47,085 bases of DNA from Singulisphaera sp. GP187 (GCA_945861245.1 CAMAUE010000025.1:1-47085); one strand, 5' to 3'. Positions 8,144-16,811 are shown, numbered from the stretch's first letter. The notes: generated by a model not told the origin, from the sequence alone. Translations and numbers: made by a program.

Positions 8144-8920
8144 TCATGGCACAAGTATCAATCCCACCAGCACGTCGTAACCCGCGTGGGCGCCGACGGC
8201 GATGCCGAAGCCACGCAGGTGATACAGGGCGGCGAAGTATATTCCGGCGAACATGCGAAACGTCAGAACGTACAGACTGAAGGCGTCGCCGTTGGGACCG
8301 ATGTGATGAGCGCCGGCGAAGAGCAGGGCGGAGGCGAAGGCGGAGAGCAGGATCACCCACAGTGAGACCTTCGACTCGTTCCAGGAAAACAAACGCAGCA
8401 AGCCGCCGTAGGTGAGTAGGCGGAACAGCGTCTCTTCATAGATGCCGGCGCCGAGGTAGCCGACGAGCTGGCCCCACATTGGATCCAGACCGTCGGCATC
8501 GATCTCGCCGGCGATTTGCAGCAGCACGCGCGGGTTCGGTTGCCCCAGCCAAACGTCGGCCCGGATGAGCATTAGCCAAACGGCCTGGCTAAGCCCCAGT
8601 AACAACACGGCGTAGGCGGCGCTTTCGCCCATCATGCCCGCCCAAACGCCGACCTTGTCCGTCGGTCGGCCCTCGCGGCGGATCAGTCCCCAAGCGAGCA
8701 ATACGCAGATCAAGAGAACCGGCGCCCCATACGTCGGTTCGATCCCGATGTGCGTGAGCGCCGTACGCAGCCAGGCGTCGGCGCCATTGCGCATCGCGTC
8801 CGCTTTTGTTGCCGTGAAATGCAGACCAAACTCGTAGATCGCGAGCAACGGCAATACGAACAAAACGCACGCCCAGGGATGCCGCATCGCTTGCCAATAT
8901 TGAGGTTGGTCGGCAGTCAT
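8144..8920 (-). CDS. CPBP-family intramembrane metalloprotease
   Basis: A 258-residue polytopic membrane protein with about seven hydrophobic segments. The CPBP (Abi/CAAX protease) motifs are present: EETLFR at 162-167 (motif 1, paired glutamates and arginine), FAGAHHI at about 201-207 (motif 2 histidine) and HAGYD at about 245-249 (motif 3). In this family the glutamates and histidines form the intramembrane active site that cleaves prenylated or other membrane substrates; bacterial members vary in role. It is transcribed toward the M48-type gene with a palindrome between them, and divergently from the pseudouridine synthase at 9018. An adaptor function rather than proteolysis cannot be excluded. 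Confidence 0.85.
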   Translation of the reverse strand: MTADQPQYWQAMRHPWACVLFVLPLLAIYEFGLHFTATKADAMRNGADAWLRTALTHIGIEPTYGAPVLLICVLLAWGLIRREGRPTDKVGVWAGMMGESAAYAVLLLGLSQAVWLMLIRADVWLGQPNPRVLLQIAGEIDADGLDPMWGQLVGYLGAGIYEETLFRLLTYGGLLRLFSWNESKVSLWVILLSAFASALLFAGAHHIGPNGDAFSLYVLTFRMFAGIYFAALYHLRGFGIAVGAHAGYDVLVGLILVP

Positions 8921-8980
8921 GGTTACGTCGGTTTACTTCAGGAAGCGGGCCAAGATGCACCGTCGATTACGCTTTCGGCT

Positions 8981-9010
8981 CTGACGATTTTCGTCCCGCA
9001 CTTGTATAAT
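8981..9010 (+). promoter_or_regulatory. Predicted leaderless promoter of the pseudouridine synthase gene
   Basis: CTGACG (8981-8986), an 18-bp spacer and a perfect TATAAT (9005-9010). The ATG at 9018 follows 7 bases later with no Shine-Dalgarno between, so the mRNA would start at or just before the start codon. Confidence 0.55.
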
Positions 9011-9017
9011 CATCGGC

Positions 9018-9983
9018 ATGAAGGGGTCGCGTACTATTGGAATTGGTCAGAAGCTCGCGGGGCAGTCGTTGCTCGACGTGCTCCAGCAGTCGCTGCGAAT
9101 TCGCCGGGCCGAAGCGGCGCAGCTAATTCGCCAGGGAAACGCGCGGATCAACGGCAAGGCGTGTACTAGCGCCGATCGCCGGATGCAGCTGGGCGAACGG
9201 GTGGAGCTGTCGCCTACCGAACCCGTCGAAAAGAAGGCGCCGCGTTCGGCTTTAGGGCATGATATCGTCGTTCGGCATGTCGATGCGGAGATCGTGGTTG
9301 TCGAAAAGCCCGCGGGGCTGACTACGGTTCGCCATGCGGATGAGATCAAGGACATGGGCCGACGCGCCAAGAATTTTCTGCCGCAAACGCTTGTCGATCT
9401 TCTGCCTGGTGTTCTGGCAAGCCAGCACAAGCGAGTCAACGGACGAATCCGCGCGGTGCATCGCATCGACAAAGAAACCAGCGGGCTTGTTGTTCTGGCG
9501 TGTACGCCAAAAGCAGAAAGCGACCTTGGCAAGCAGTTTCGCGCCAAGTCAACAGCGAGGCGTTACCTCGGCCTCGTTCGTGGGCAAGCCGTTGACGCCC
9601 AAATCGAATCCTCTCTCGTTCGCGATCGCGGCGACGGTCGGCGCGGCAGCGGCGCGCAGGCCGACGGACAGCTGGCCGTCACGCATGTTCGCGTGGTCGA
9701 GTGCTATAGCGATTTCACACTCGTCGAATGCGAACTCGACACGGGCCGTACCCATCAGGTTCGTATCCACCTCGGTGAAGCAGGCACACCGTTGTGCGGG
9801 GAACGAATCTACGATCGCCCGCTGCACGGCAAGCCATTTCCTGATACGAGCAATGCGAAACGTCCGATGTTGCACGCGGCGCATCTTGCGTTCGATCATC
9901 CGGCGACTGGCAAGCGTGTGGAATGGGACGCAGAAATGCCCAAGGATATGCGCGAGATCATTAAGCGGCTACGCATAAAATAA
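9018..9983 (+). CDS. RluA-family pseudouridine synthase
   Basis: A 321-residue protein. Residues about 15-70 form an S4-like RNA-binding domain (SLLDVLQQ, then RRAEAAQLIRQG and RINGK). The catalytic domain carries HRIDKETSG at about 148-156, whose aspartate (about 151) is the nucleophile of RluA-type synthases, followed by ARRYLGLVRG and the RTHQVRIHL motif late in the protein. It isomerises uridine to pseudouridine in 23S rRNA or tRNA; the target position cannot be told from sequence. The ATG at 9018 sits 7 bases after a TATAAT box. It runs convergently with the MarR-like gene, separated by a long hairpin. Confidence 0.92.
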   Translation: MKGSRTIGIGQKLAGQSLLDVLQQSLRIRRAEAAQLIRQGNARINGKACTSADRRMQLGERVELSPTEPVEKKAPRSALGHDIVVRHVDAEIVVVEKPAGLTTVRHADEIKDMGRRAKNFLPQTLVDLLPGVLASQHKRVNGRIRAVHRIDKETSGLVVLACTPKAESDLGKQFRAKSTARRYLGLVRGQAVDAQIESSLVRDRGDGRRGSGAQADGQLAVTHVRVVECYSDFTLVECELDTGRTHQVRIHLGEAGTPLCGERIYDRPLHGKPFPDTSNAKRPMLHAAHLAFDHPATGKRVEWDAEMPKDMREIIKRLRIK

Positions 9984-9987
9984 GTGC

Positions 9988-10057
9988 CAAGCCCGCAGGC
10001 GACGTAGGAGCCTGCGAGGGTCGAACCCCGCAGGCTCCTGCGTCGCCTGCGGGCTTG
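9988..10057. terminator. Hairpin between convergent genes, probable bidirectional terminator
   Basis: A 70-bp palindrome, arms CAAGCCCGCAGGCGACG and CGTCGCCTGCGGGCTTG, between the ends of the synthase gene (9983) and the MarR-like gene (10072). There is no U-tract, so it may act as a transcript-end barrier or be a repeat element without that role. Its arms differ from the other palindrome families in the window. Confidence 0.55.
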
Positions 10058-10071
10058 TGATGGTAGATTCA

Positions 10072-10521
10072 TCACCGCATTTCCAGCAAACCGTGAAGTT
10101 TGTTCAATGAGCGAATCAAATCGTCCTGATCGTCGTCCGAGAGGTCGGCCAGGCGTTCGACGATTCGGCCGACTCGCTTGGTCTGGTAATCGACGAGCGC
10201 CTTCTCGCCATTGATCGTGAGATCGACGTCGATCTTGCGTTTGTCGCGGGTATTGATTCGGCACTCGATCATCGGCCGCTCGCGGTTTTCGAGCGATCGG
10301 ATGACGCGCGACATCTGCGCGGGCAGGACGCCCAGAATGCGCTGAATGTCGCCGACGATCATTGTGCCGTGCTCTTGCAGGAGCGACAGAGTGAGGAATT
10401 CGACCTCTTTTAGGTCGCCCAATCGGCGTCGACCTCGCAAGGTGGATAAGCAAATTTGCGTAACCACTTGGAAAAGTTCTTGCGCAAGATCTTCGACGCG
10501 ATTGGTAGTAACGGTGGCCAT
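10072..10521 (-). CDS. MarR-like winged-helix transcriptional regulator
   Basis: A 149-residue protein with the helix-rich N-terminus, winged helix-turn-helix (about residues 40-105: EFLTLSLLQEHG, IVGDIQRILGV, MSRVIRSLE) and C-terminal dimerisation helices of the MarR family. The wing region (INTRDKRKIDVDLT) matches the usual D-x-R-(K/R) segment. MarR proteins are usually dimeric repressors relieved by small ligands, often regulating a neighbour or themselves. No operator could be assigned, although the region upstream of its start is unusually AT-rich. Confidence 0.8.
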   Translation of the reverse strand: MATVTTNRVEDLAQELFQVVTQICLSTLRGRRRLGDLKEVEFLTLSLLQEHGTMIVGDIQRILGVLPAQMSRVIRSLENRERPMIECRINTRDKRKIDVDLTINGEKALVDYQTKRVGRIVERLADLSDDDQDDLIRSLNKLHGLLEMR

Positions 10522-10599
10522 GAACTTGCTTTCCGACGCGGCGTCCTCAAAACCTCACTTGCGTGGGTGAGGGTGAAGTGAAGAGCCGCGAATGGAGCG

Positions 10600-10768
10600 T
10601 GGTGATTCACTACCCCAATAATAACCGTTTCCAAAGATCGGTCAATTGATAAAATGAGATGTTTGCGTAAAATAGATAATTTTATTCCGTTTGTGATAAT
10701 AATGCCGGATTTGCGACTTTTGCTTGCCGTTAAGGAAGACCAAATTAACGACTTCCCGATTTCATTTT
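10600..10768. promoter_or_regulatory. AT-rich intergenic stretch upstream of the MarR-like gene
   Basis: This 169-bp stretch stands out from its GC-rich surroundings (several runs such as GTAAAATAGATAATTTTATT). It lies between the MarR-like start at 10521 and the end of the large minus-strand gene at 10855. AATAATAACC and TAATAATG are candidate -10-like segments. No gene is seen in it. It is the natural place for the MarR-like promoter and operator. Confidence 0.4.
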
Positions 10769-10824
10769 GCCGCTAGCGGCTTAGCGCTCAGAAGGTGCCT
10801 TGCGAGCGCTAAGCCGCAAGCGGC
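10769..10824. repeat. Family 1 palindrome
   Basis: A 56-bp copy of the CCGCTTGCGGCTTAGCGCTC inverted repeat, with one mismatch (CTAGCGG) in the left arm. It lies just downstream of the large HTH/acidic protein gene. Confidence 0.85.
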
Positions 10825-10854
10825 GGAATCGTGAAGTTGTTGTTTCGGTTTTCC

Positions 10855-13263
10855 TTATCGGGTTTTCACTTCGATCGGGCTGCCAAACATACTTGCCACG
10901 GTGACGGTCAGCGGGCCCGGGGGTTTCAGGCTTACTGTGGATTGCACCATTTCAAACGCCAGCAGGCCGACCAGAAACATGATGACCACACATGGGACCA
11001 TGAAGATCACCGGCATAGCGCCCCACGGTGCCGCAGGCAGCAGCTGAGCCTTGACGACGATTTCCTTTTCGCCGGCGGTCTCTTCGTCGGCATCGACTTC
11101 CACGTCATCGACTTGAGCGTCGGCGTCGAGATCGGAGAATTCGCTGCTCTCCTCATCAACATCGACATCGTCAACGACGGCGGCATCGTGATCGACTTCC
11201 GCCTCGACGTCAGTGTCGGCGTTGGCCTCATCCTCGTCGAGCGCCACGACTTGGCTGCCACTCTCTTCCTCCTGCGCAAGTTCGGAGTCGTCAAGGGCGA
11301 TATCGAAATCGGAGCTTTCCAGTTCGGAGTCCGCGATAGTTGCCTCGTCGCTCTCGTCGAGCGCAGGGACGTCGAAATCGGTTTCGAGGATTTCGTCCTG
11401 GTCGATTGCCTGGGTGCCGGCCGATGACTTCTTCTTTTTTGATTTCACCTGCGGCGCCGGCTCGTCGTCACTGTCGTCGAGGGTTAGGTCAAACTCGCTG
11501 TCGGAATCTTGCTGCGGTGTGCTTGCGCCGCCTTCGCCGGAACCTTCGAGATTTAGCTCGAATTCGCTATCTTCCGGCGGTGCCTCAGATCCTAGTGCGC
11601 CTTCGCCCGAACCTTCGAGGTTCAGTTCAAAATCACCGTTATCAGACGAAGCGGCAGGGGCCTGCACTTTTGGCTTTTTGCCTTTGGTTTGTAAGGGTGC
11701 CGGCTCGTCATCGACCTCCAGGCTGAGGTCGAAATCGCTGTCACCCTCTACGGGGCTGGATTCGGTCGGCCTGGGTGTCGCTTGGGCGTTTATCTCAAAC
11801 TCGCTGTCCGAGTCATCGGTGGCGTTTATCTCGAAGTCGCTGTCCAAATCATCGACTGCTTCGTCGAGAGCCGGTTTGGGAGTGCTCTCGACATCAAGAC
11901 TCAAGTCGAAATCGACATTGTCGTTGGCGTCGAAATCGGTCTGCTCGGATTGTTCAAGGGAGAGTCCGTCGTCGGCTGGGCTGTCGAGGGCGATACCGCT
12001 GCTGGAGATGGTGAGTTCGGTGCCTTGCTGATCGAGCGCCTGGTCGTTGTCGTCGCCGACTTCGAGGCTGAGGTCGCCGTCGTCTTCGGTCAGAACGGTG
12101 CCGTCGCCGCCGCCGACGTCGATGCTGAAATCGCTGCTGTCGTCGGGCGGTTGCGGCGTGAGATCGAAGTCGCTGCTGCCGTCTTGTTGTTGGGTGTCGA
12201 GTTCAAAATCGCTGCTGTCGTCATTGCGTTTCTTGGAGACAGGCGTTTTCGGTTGCGCGCCCCGTTTGAGAGCAGCCGGGAATTCGAGATCGGACTCGGA
12301 AAGCTCGAACGGCGACGACGTCGGGAGCTTTAACTCGGATTTCGGTTTGAACTTGGTCGTCGCTTGATTTTTTTCGCGTTCGAGTTGCTTGCGAATTTCT
12401 TCGTCGAGGTTGATTTCCTCGGTGAGCATCATGTGGCCTTCGCCCGAATCAGCGGGAGGCATCTGGACTCTTTCGAGCCGAACGTTGCTGTCGGTTCCGC
12501 CGCCGCCTGGACCGGTGCCGAGCGATACTTCGTCGGAGGCGCCGAGTAGCTTGACGTCACTATCATGGTCGAGCGGTATCAAGCGGACGCCGCAGTCCTG
12601 TGGCTGTGGCACGTTCCGGGCGGGTTGGTGGGGCGTGGATTCGAGCTTCGATTTCGCCTGGGTAGAGGATCCAATCGCCAGCTGCGAGGCACGCGTAACA
12701 TTAGACGCCGGCACGTGGACGCCTGTCTTCCCTTTGGCAGGTTCCAACGGAAGTTTGGCCTTGCTGTCGACGGGCTTAGCCTCTTTTTCGGGTTGTATGG
12801 CAAACGTGGCGTCGCTGCCGTCAAAAACGAGACGCACGTCACTGTCACTACCCGCGTGCGGCGGCGATTTTTGGCCGAGCTTCGATTTCTTCTTGGCGCC
12901 GCTGGGCTGGCCAAGCAGGCCAACGCCGAAATCGGCATCGTCGCTGCCCGAGTCGAAATCGAAGACGTCCGGCGCATCTTTCTTGGCCGGCGTTTTTGCG
13001 GAGGCGGCGGATTTCTTCGAGCCGGATCGCGGCGATACCGACGATTTTGGCAGTTCGAGCGACATATCGCCGAGGGCCAGTTCGGGATCGCTGGAACCGC
13101 CGCGAAGGCGGGCCAACTCCTGAATATCCTGGATTCGAAAACGAAGCGTACCACGATCCTGAAAGGAGCGTATTTGGGCTTTTTGGGCCATCAGCTTCAG
13201 CTCTTCCACGGACATCGTGAGAACTTGTGCCGCTTCTTGAAGAGTGTAATAGCCTTGAACCAT
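10855..13263 (-). CDS. HTH domain, long acidic low-complexity linker and C-terminal TM
   Basis: An 802-residue protein. Residues about 5-55 (YYTLQEAAQVLTMSVEELK, then RFRIQDIQELAR) are a MerR/excisionase-like helix-turn-helix. Some 690 residues of low-complexity sequence follow, very rich in Asp, Ser and Glu, with repeated modules such as DSDSEFEINA, SDFDLSLEV and EFELNLEGSGEG, and small Lys-rich islands (KSKKKKSS, KGKKPK). A single hydrophobic helix (MPVIFMVPCVVIMFLVGLLAF) lies about 50 residues from the end, followed by a short tail. The start at 13263 has ATGAGG 6 bases upstream, better placed than the ATG at 13275. HTH-acidic-TM proteins of this type are familiar in planctomycetes, with no established function. 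It may be a membrane-tethered DNA-binding or anchoring protein. Confidence 0.8.
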   Translation of the reverse strand: MVQGYYTLQEAAQVLTMSVEELKLMAQKAQIRSFQDRGTLRFRIQDIQELARLRGGSSDPELALGDMSLELPKSSVSPRSGSKKSAASAKTPAKKDAPDVFDFDSGSDDADFGVGLLGQPSGAKKKSKLGQKSPPHAGSDSDVRLVFDGSDATFAIQPEKEAKPVDSKAKLPLEPAKGKTGVHVPASNVTRASQLAIGSSTQAKSKLESTPHQPARNVPQPQDCGVRLIPLDHDSDVKLLGASDEVSLGTGPGGGGTDSNVRLERVQMPPADSGEGHMMLTEEINLDEEIRKQLEREKNQATTKFKPKSELKLPTSSPFELSESDLEFPAALKRGAQPKTPVSKKRNDDSSDFELDTQQQDGSSDFDLTPQPPDDSSDFSIDVGGGDGTVLTEDDGDLSLEVGDDNDQALDQQGTELTISSSGIALDSPADDGLSLEQSEQTDFDANDNVDFDLSLDVESTPKPALDEAVDDLDSDFEINATDDSDSEFEINAQATPRPTESSPVEGDSDFDLSLEVDDEPAPLQTKGKKPKVQAPAASSDNGDFELNLEGSGEGALGSEAPPEDSEFELNLEGSGEGGASTPQQDSDSEFDLTLDDSDDEPAPQVKSKKKKSSAGTQAIDQDEILETDFDVPALDESDEATIADSELESSDFDIALDDSELAQEEESGSQVVALDEDEANADTDVEAEVDHDAAVVDDVDVDEESSEFSDLDADAQVDDVEVDADEETAGEKEIVVKAQLLPAAPWGAMPVIFMVPCVVIMFLVGLLAFEMVQSTVSLKPPGPLTVTVASMFGSPIEVKTR

Positions 13264-13652
13264 TGGGATCCTCATCCCTATTTTGTTGCCAAACGGTCGG
13301 TCTATTTGCCAGGACTATCGATGCAGCAGGAACAAGCCGCACATCTCATTTATTCTATCAGTATCGAATGCTCAGCGAAAGAGGATTACCCTAAGACGCA
13401 TGCAAAACATCCCGCAGCGCAACGATTAGGCAAGCCATGACGATTGTGCCGACGGTGTTCGGCATGCTGAAGCTGGCGGTGAGACTAGAAGTGCCGAAAT
13501 ATCGTATTGGCGTGGAGAGTTTGCCGAAATGCGATCATGCGGGAATTTTCGATTCATCGTCAGGGTTGGGGAAAAAGCTCGCACAATTGCGTGAAGGCGC
13601 AAATAAACGTTTGCGACCAAGCCACTTAGGAAAACCGGCTCTCCGTCAATGC

Positions 13653-13776
13653 TGTGGAAAAATGCACCTCACGCAAAGGCGCAGAGCCGCAAAGAAATAC
13701 ATAAGAATCGAGAGTGGAGAAACTTAGCTTGAATTTCCTCGGCGTCATTGCGCCTTTGCGTGAGCTTCTTCCACAA
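13653..13776. repeat. Long-loop inverted repeat in a 600-bp gene-free stretch
   Basis: TGTGGAAAAATGC plus CTCACGCAAAGGCGC on the left is mirrored by GCGCCTTTGCGTGAGC and CTTCTTCCACA on the right, around a loop of about 60 bp. The stretch from 13264 to 13866 holds this element and otherwise no gene I can support; the short ORFs there show no family features or ribosome sites. Confidence 0.75.
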
Positions 13777-13866
13777 TAGTTGGTGCCACCTGGGGCTCGC
13801 TCGGTTTCGGAGAGAACGGTCGCTCAGGCAATCTCAATTTAGGATGTGTTTAAGGATTGGTCGTCT

Positions 13867-13917
13867 AAAAAAAAGGCGAACGCACGCCAGCGATTGACGG
13901 CTGGCATGAGTTCGCCT
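13867..13917 (-). terminator. Rho-independent terminator of the BON-like gene
   Basis: On the minus strand, AGGCGAACTCATGCCAGC pairs with GCTGGCGTGCGTTCGCCT around a short loop and runs straight into eight T residues. It lies 29 bases after the stop of the gene ending at 13946. Confidence 0.88.
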
Positions 13918-13945
13918 CTATGATTCGGCCCGCTTTGGTACCGCG

Positions 13946-14179
13946 TTACAACACTTCGATCTCATTCGCAAGAATCGGCGACGCTGAAATTTCCATCGCC
14001 GCATGCTGTGCGAGTTGCTTCGCGTGGTAGGTGTCAGCGCGACCCTGCAAAATAAGGCCGGTTGGCAAAACGAGAACACGCAGGTCGCGCACCCGATTGC
14101 CGAGTCGCCTGACTAACATGCTTTCTAATCGTTCCTCGTGCGATATGCAAAGATCGGTCGCGATTGCATTGGCGCTCAT
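13946..14179 (-). CDS. Small BON-domain-like protein
   Basis: A 77-residue protein without a signal peptide. The C-terminal two thirds (RRLGNRVRDLRVLV, a turn, LILQGRADTYHAKQLAQHA, then ANEIEVL) have the beta-helix-beta pattern and the invariant-type Gly of BON domains; many planctomycetes carry such single-domain proteins. BON domains bind membranes or other proteins, and the short forms may be stress-related. Its ATG overlaps the TGA of the preceding ORF (ATGA), so translation is probably coupled. A strong terminator follows. Confidence 0.65.
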   Translation of the reverse strand: MSANAIATDLCISHEERLESMLVRRLGNRVRDLRVLVLPTGLILQGRADTYHAKQLAQHAAMEISASPILANEIEVL

Positions 14180-14409
14180 AATACCACCTTGCCCTTGAAG
14201 AGAGATTGAGCCAACCCATCAACCATGATGGCAGCCCCCAACTCATTGAAGTCTTTGCAGTTGTTCTTCAGATAGGCCAAGGATGCGGAGACTGACACAC
14301 TCCGCGATACTCCCAGGAACAACCCTTTCGCGGGTCCGAGAGTAGAAACCTTGCCTTCGTGGTTCGGTCCTCACCCAGCTGATATTTGGCCGGGGGATAG
14401 CGTTTTCAT
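14176..14409 (-). pseudogene. Small ORF interrupted by an in-frame TGA, coupled to the BON-like gene
   Basis: Reading from the ATG at 14409 gives MKTLSPGQISAG, then TGA at 14371-14373. The same frame then stays open for 64 codons (GPNHEGKVSTLGPAKG onward) to a TGA at 14176 that overlaps the next gene's ATG. The open stretch looks like coding sequence, and coupling to the following gene suggests the frame was used. Either the gene has a nonsense mutation, or translation starts after it (a TTG is available). I recognise no family. An AT-rich promoter-like stretch precedes the ATG. Confidence 0.45.
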
Positions 14410-14427
14410 CGCTAAAGTAATAATAAC

Positions 14428-14716
14428 CTAACCGTCCGCATAGTCGATGTCAACGATTAACTTTACACAAACGGAAAATATTTCCAACAATCCGAGGAAT
14501 CTGGGATGCCCTCGCCGATTGCAGGTTTCGATAACCATTCCCAATTTCGTTGAACGGCGACGCGCAGCGGGCGGATTTTCGAGCATCACCGAGCCCGATT
14601 TCATCGCCAGGTTGTCTACATGAAACTCCAACAACCCGCGTGCGATGGCGTAGGTTTTGACGTAATAGTAATTCCCGAACGCGCTACAAAACAGCGTGCG
14701 CGAGATCGTCGAAATG
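14428..14716 (-). pseudogene. Decayed zeta-toxin-like kinase remnant
   Basis: One minus-strand frame reads TISRTLFCSAFG, YYYVKTYAIARGLLEFHVD, NLAMKSGSVMLEN. It aligns residue by residue with TISRTLLSGAFG, CHYVNADAIARGLSAFHAD, EMALKAGRVMLEH of the kinase gene at 17186-17563. The P-loop part before it is missing and the match fades after MLEN, ending at a TAG in 14428-14430. It is therefore a damaged second copy or relative of that gene, about 2.8 kb away on the same strand with the cytochrome gene in between. Confidence 0.65.
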
Positions 14717-14754
14717 TCTTCAAATCTAGTCGTCTGCCGTCCCTTACAGCATGC

Positions 14755-16653
14755 CTACAACGACTGCAAAAAGCGAATCAGGGCCGCGCGGTCGGCGGCT
14801 GGCATAGTGCGAAACGCTTCTTTGGAGGCCTGCGCCGCGCCACCGTGCCAAAGGATCGCCTCGGCCAGATCGCGTGCTCGACCATCGTGCAGGTACGCTT
14901 CGCCGCCGCTGACGCCTGAAGTCAGGCCGATGCCCCAAAGCGGCGTTGTGCGCCACTCGGAAGCGCTGGCGTTGCCCTCGGCCATGTTGTCCGCGAGTCC
15001 GGCGCCCAGGTCGTGCAGGCGAAGGTCCGTGTAGGCGTGGATCGTCTGATTGCGCAACTCCGACAGCGGGTGATGCGGGCTTGTCCTCATCGTCGGCGTG
15101 TGGCATTGTACGCACTTTGCGCTGGCGAACAACGCCTCTCCCCTGACCATCTCCGGGTCGGCAATTTTGCGACGCGGCGGAATTCCTAATGTCGCGATGT
15201 AGCGATATATCAAATCCAGATCGCCGTCGGAGAGCTTACTGCTTGGCCCGGCTTTGGCTTGTTCGATGCCACGATCCGGGTTCGGGTATATCGATGTCAC
15301 GATGCCCATGTCGTTGTTCAACGCCCCGGCGATTTGGTGCGACAATCGCGCTTGGCCCGCCTTCCAGCCGAATCGGCCCAGGCGAACCTTGCCCGATTCC
15401 GGATCAATGACGCTACGAGCGCGGCCATCCGGCGAGGTCGCGACATCAGGCTCCCGCAGCGCCTCCAGCAAGCCCATGCCGACGAGCGGCGGCGCGATGC
15501 GGATCGAGAAGAACGCCGGGATTTCGCCAGTGAACTTGTAGGTCGGCCTTCGCAGCGTGAACGGCGTGCCATCGCCATACGTGCCGTCCATCGTGGTCCA
15601 GGCACTGATCGTAACGCTCGCCTCGGGTGGTCCCTTCACGCTCTGCGTTTGCAACGTCGCGCCGAGCTTCGGGTGCGGCGATCCCTTCGCGTCGCTGCCG
15701 ACTCGCACGAGATATTTCGTCAGCGGCTGATCGATCGCCGGCGGCAGGGCGCGACCGTTGTTCACATGGCACGCCACGCAGCTTCGCTCAGTGTAGCGCG
15801 GTCCGAGCTTGCCCACCTGCTCCTCGTAGATCGGATTCCCTCGCTCCGAATGCGCCCCGGTCAGGAAGTCGGTGTGATGCAGCCGTCGGCCAAGCATAAA
15901 CGGCTGCGCGTTGATCGGCGCCAGGTTCGTCGCGATTTGTTTGAAGCGTTCCTTGGGTTCGTCGGAATATTGTTCGTGCAATGTCATGTTTCCGCCGGAA
16001 AGTGCGGTATCGGGCAAGGGAAAGGAATCTTTGCGCGGGCCTCGACCCTCCCACGGCGCAACGCCTGGCAGGCCGACGACGTAGAGGATCGCCGTGCCAT
16101 AGTAGTTCGTGCGGCCCTTGACGGGCGGTTGCAAGAACGGGCTGAACTCAATTTCGATGCGGTCGCCGGCCTTCAGTGGCCGACGCTCGATCGGATTGTG
16201 CTTGAGCGTGACGGTGTAGTGCAGCGGATCGACCTGGGTCGAGATCAGGTTGGTCGCATATTGCGCGACGGTGCCTTTGCCTTCAAAGAATGCTCGAAGG
16301 TTGGGCTTATTGAGCGGCGCGAGCGACGTCATGTTGTAGGTCACGCTGTCGCCGCCTTTGGCGATGCGATCGACGATTTCGATGGCGACGGTGCGATTTT
16401 CCCAATAGAGGGGCAAGTAATGATCGTAGCTGTGGAACATCCCTTCGCGGGCATGGCGATCGCGCACGCGGTCCGCTATGCGAGTGATGAGCGCGGTCGG
16501 TGTGTCCTCGATCGTTGCGGGCTCGAGCTTCGTCGTGTCGTCGAAGAGCGGCACGATTCTGGCGGCGTCCCGCGATTGCGCGACGAGCGGCGACGAACCG
16601 ACGCACAGACCGATAGACAGCAGGATGCACTTGAATTGAGAAGGTCGTGACAT
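14755..16653 (-). CDS. Secreted di-heme cytochrome, DUF1111 (thiol oxidoreductase-like) family
   Basis: A 632-residue exported protein. The signal peptide is MSRPSQFK, a hydrophobic stretch and PLVAQS. Two c-type heme motifs are visible: CVACH at about 292-296 and CVQCH at about 514-518. Between them lie the conserved-looking RRPTYKFTG and FGWKAGQARL segments, with YLHDGRA near the end, all typical of the DUF1111 / di-heme oxidoreductase group. The N-terminal 250 residues are less familiar. It probably transfers electrons in the periplasm; the substrate is unknown. The ATG at 16653 is chosen over 16713 because AAGGA lies 6 bases upstream and it starts the signal peptide. Confidence 0.85.
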   Translation of the reverse strand: MSRPSQFKCILLSIGLCVGSSPLVAQSRDAARIVPLFDDTTKLEPATIEDTPTALITRIADRVRDRHAREGMFHSYDHYLPLYWENRTVAIEIVDRIAKGGDSVTYNMTSLAPLNKPNLRAFFEGKGTVAQYATNLISTQVDPLHYTVTLKHNPIERRPLKAGDRIEIEFSPFLQPPVKGRTNYYGTAILYVVGLPGVAPWEGRGPRKDSFPLPDTALSGGNMTLHEQYSDEPKERFKQIATNLAPINAQPFMLGRRLHHTDFLTGAHSERGNPIYEEQVGKLGPRYTERSCVACHVNNGRALPPAIDQPLTKYLVRVGSDAKGSPHPKLGATLQTQSVKGPPEASVTISAWTTMDGTYGDGTPFTLRRPTYKFTGEIPAFFSIRIAPPLVGMGLLEALREPDVATSPDGRARSVIDPESGKVRLGRFGWKAGQARLSHQIAGALNNDMGIVTSIYPNPDRGIEQAKAGPSSKLSDGDLDLIYRYIATLGIPPRRKIADPEMVRGEALFASAKCVQCHTPTMRTSPHHPLSELRNQTIHAYTDLRLHDLGAGLADNMAEGNASASEWRTTPLWGIGLTSGVSGGEAYLHDGRARDLAEAILWHGGAAQASKEAFRTMPAADRAALIRFLQSL

Positions 16654-16723
16654 GGGTAATCCTTGCGGTCTGGAGCGATGGATTCTGCCGATCATGATGT
16701 GCGCCGGTATCAATAGGAAACCA

Positions 16724-16787
16724 GCGAGCCTGGCCGCGCACGAGGCTGGTTTGCGGGAGGCTCAACCTGCTGCTCACGCGGCCAGAG
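16724..16787. repeat. Degenerate copy of the family 5 palindrome
   Basis: GCGAGCCTGGCCGCGCACGA and AACCTGCTGCTCACGCGGCC form an imperfect inverted repeat around GGTTTGCGGGAGGCTC. It resembles the better-preserved element at 21875-21944 and sits upstream of the cytochrome gene. Confidence 0.6.
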
Positions 16788-16811
16788 AAAATGTGATGTT
16801 CGCCAACCAAA

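Noticed and set aside
10005..10045. GGGTCGAACCCC resembling a tRNA T-loop
   Set aside because: It is the loop of the palindrome between convergent genes; no acceptor, D or anticodon stem can be drawn.
13437..13727. 96-residue ORF in the gene-free stretch
   Set aside because: It has no ribosome site and partly consists of the inverted repeat at 13653; no recognisable domain.
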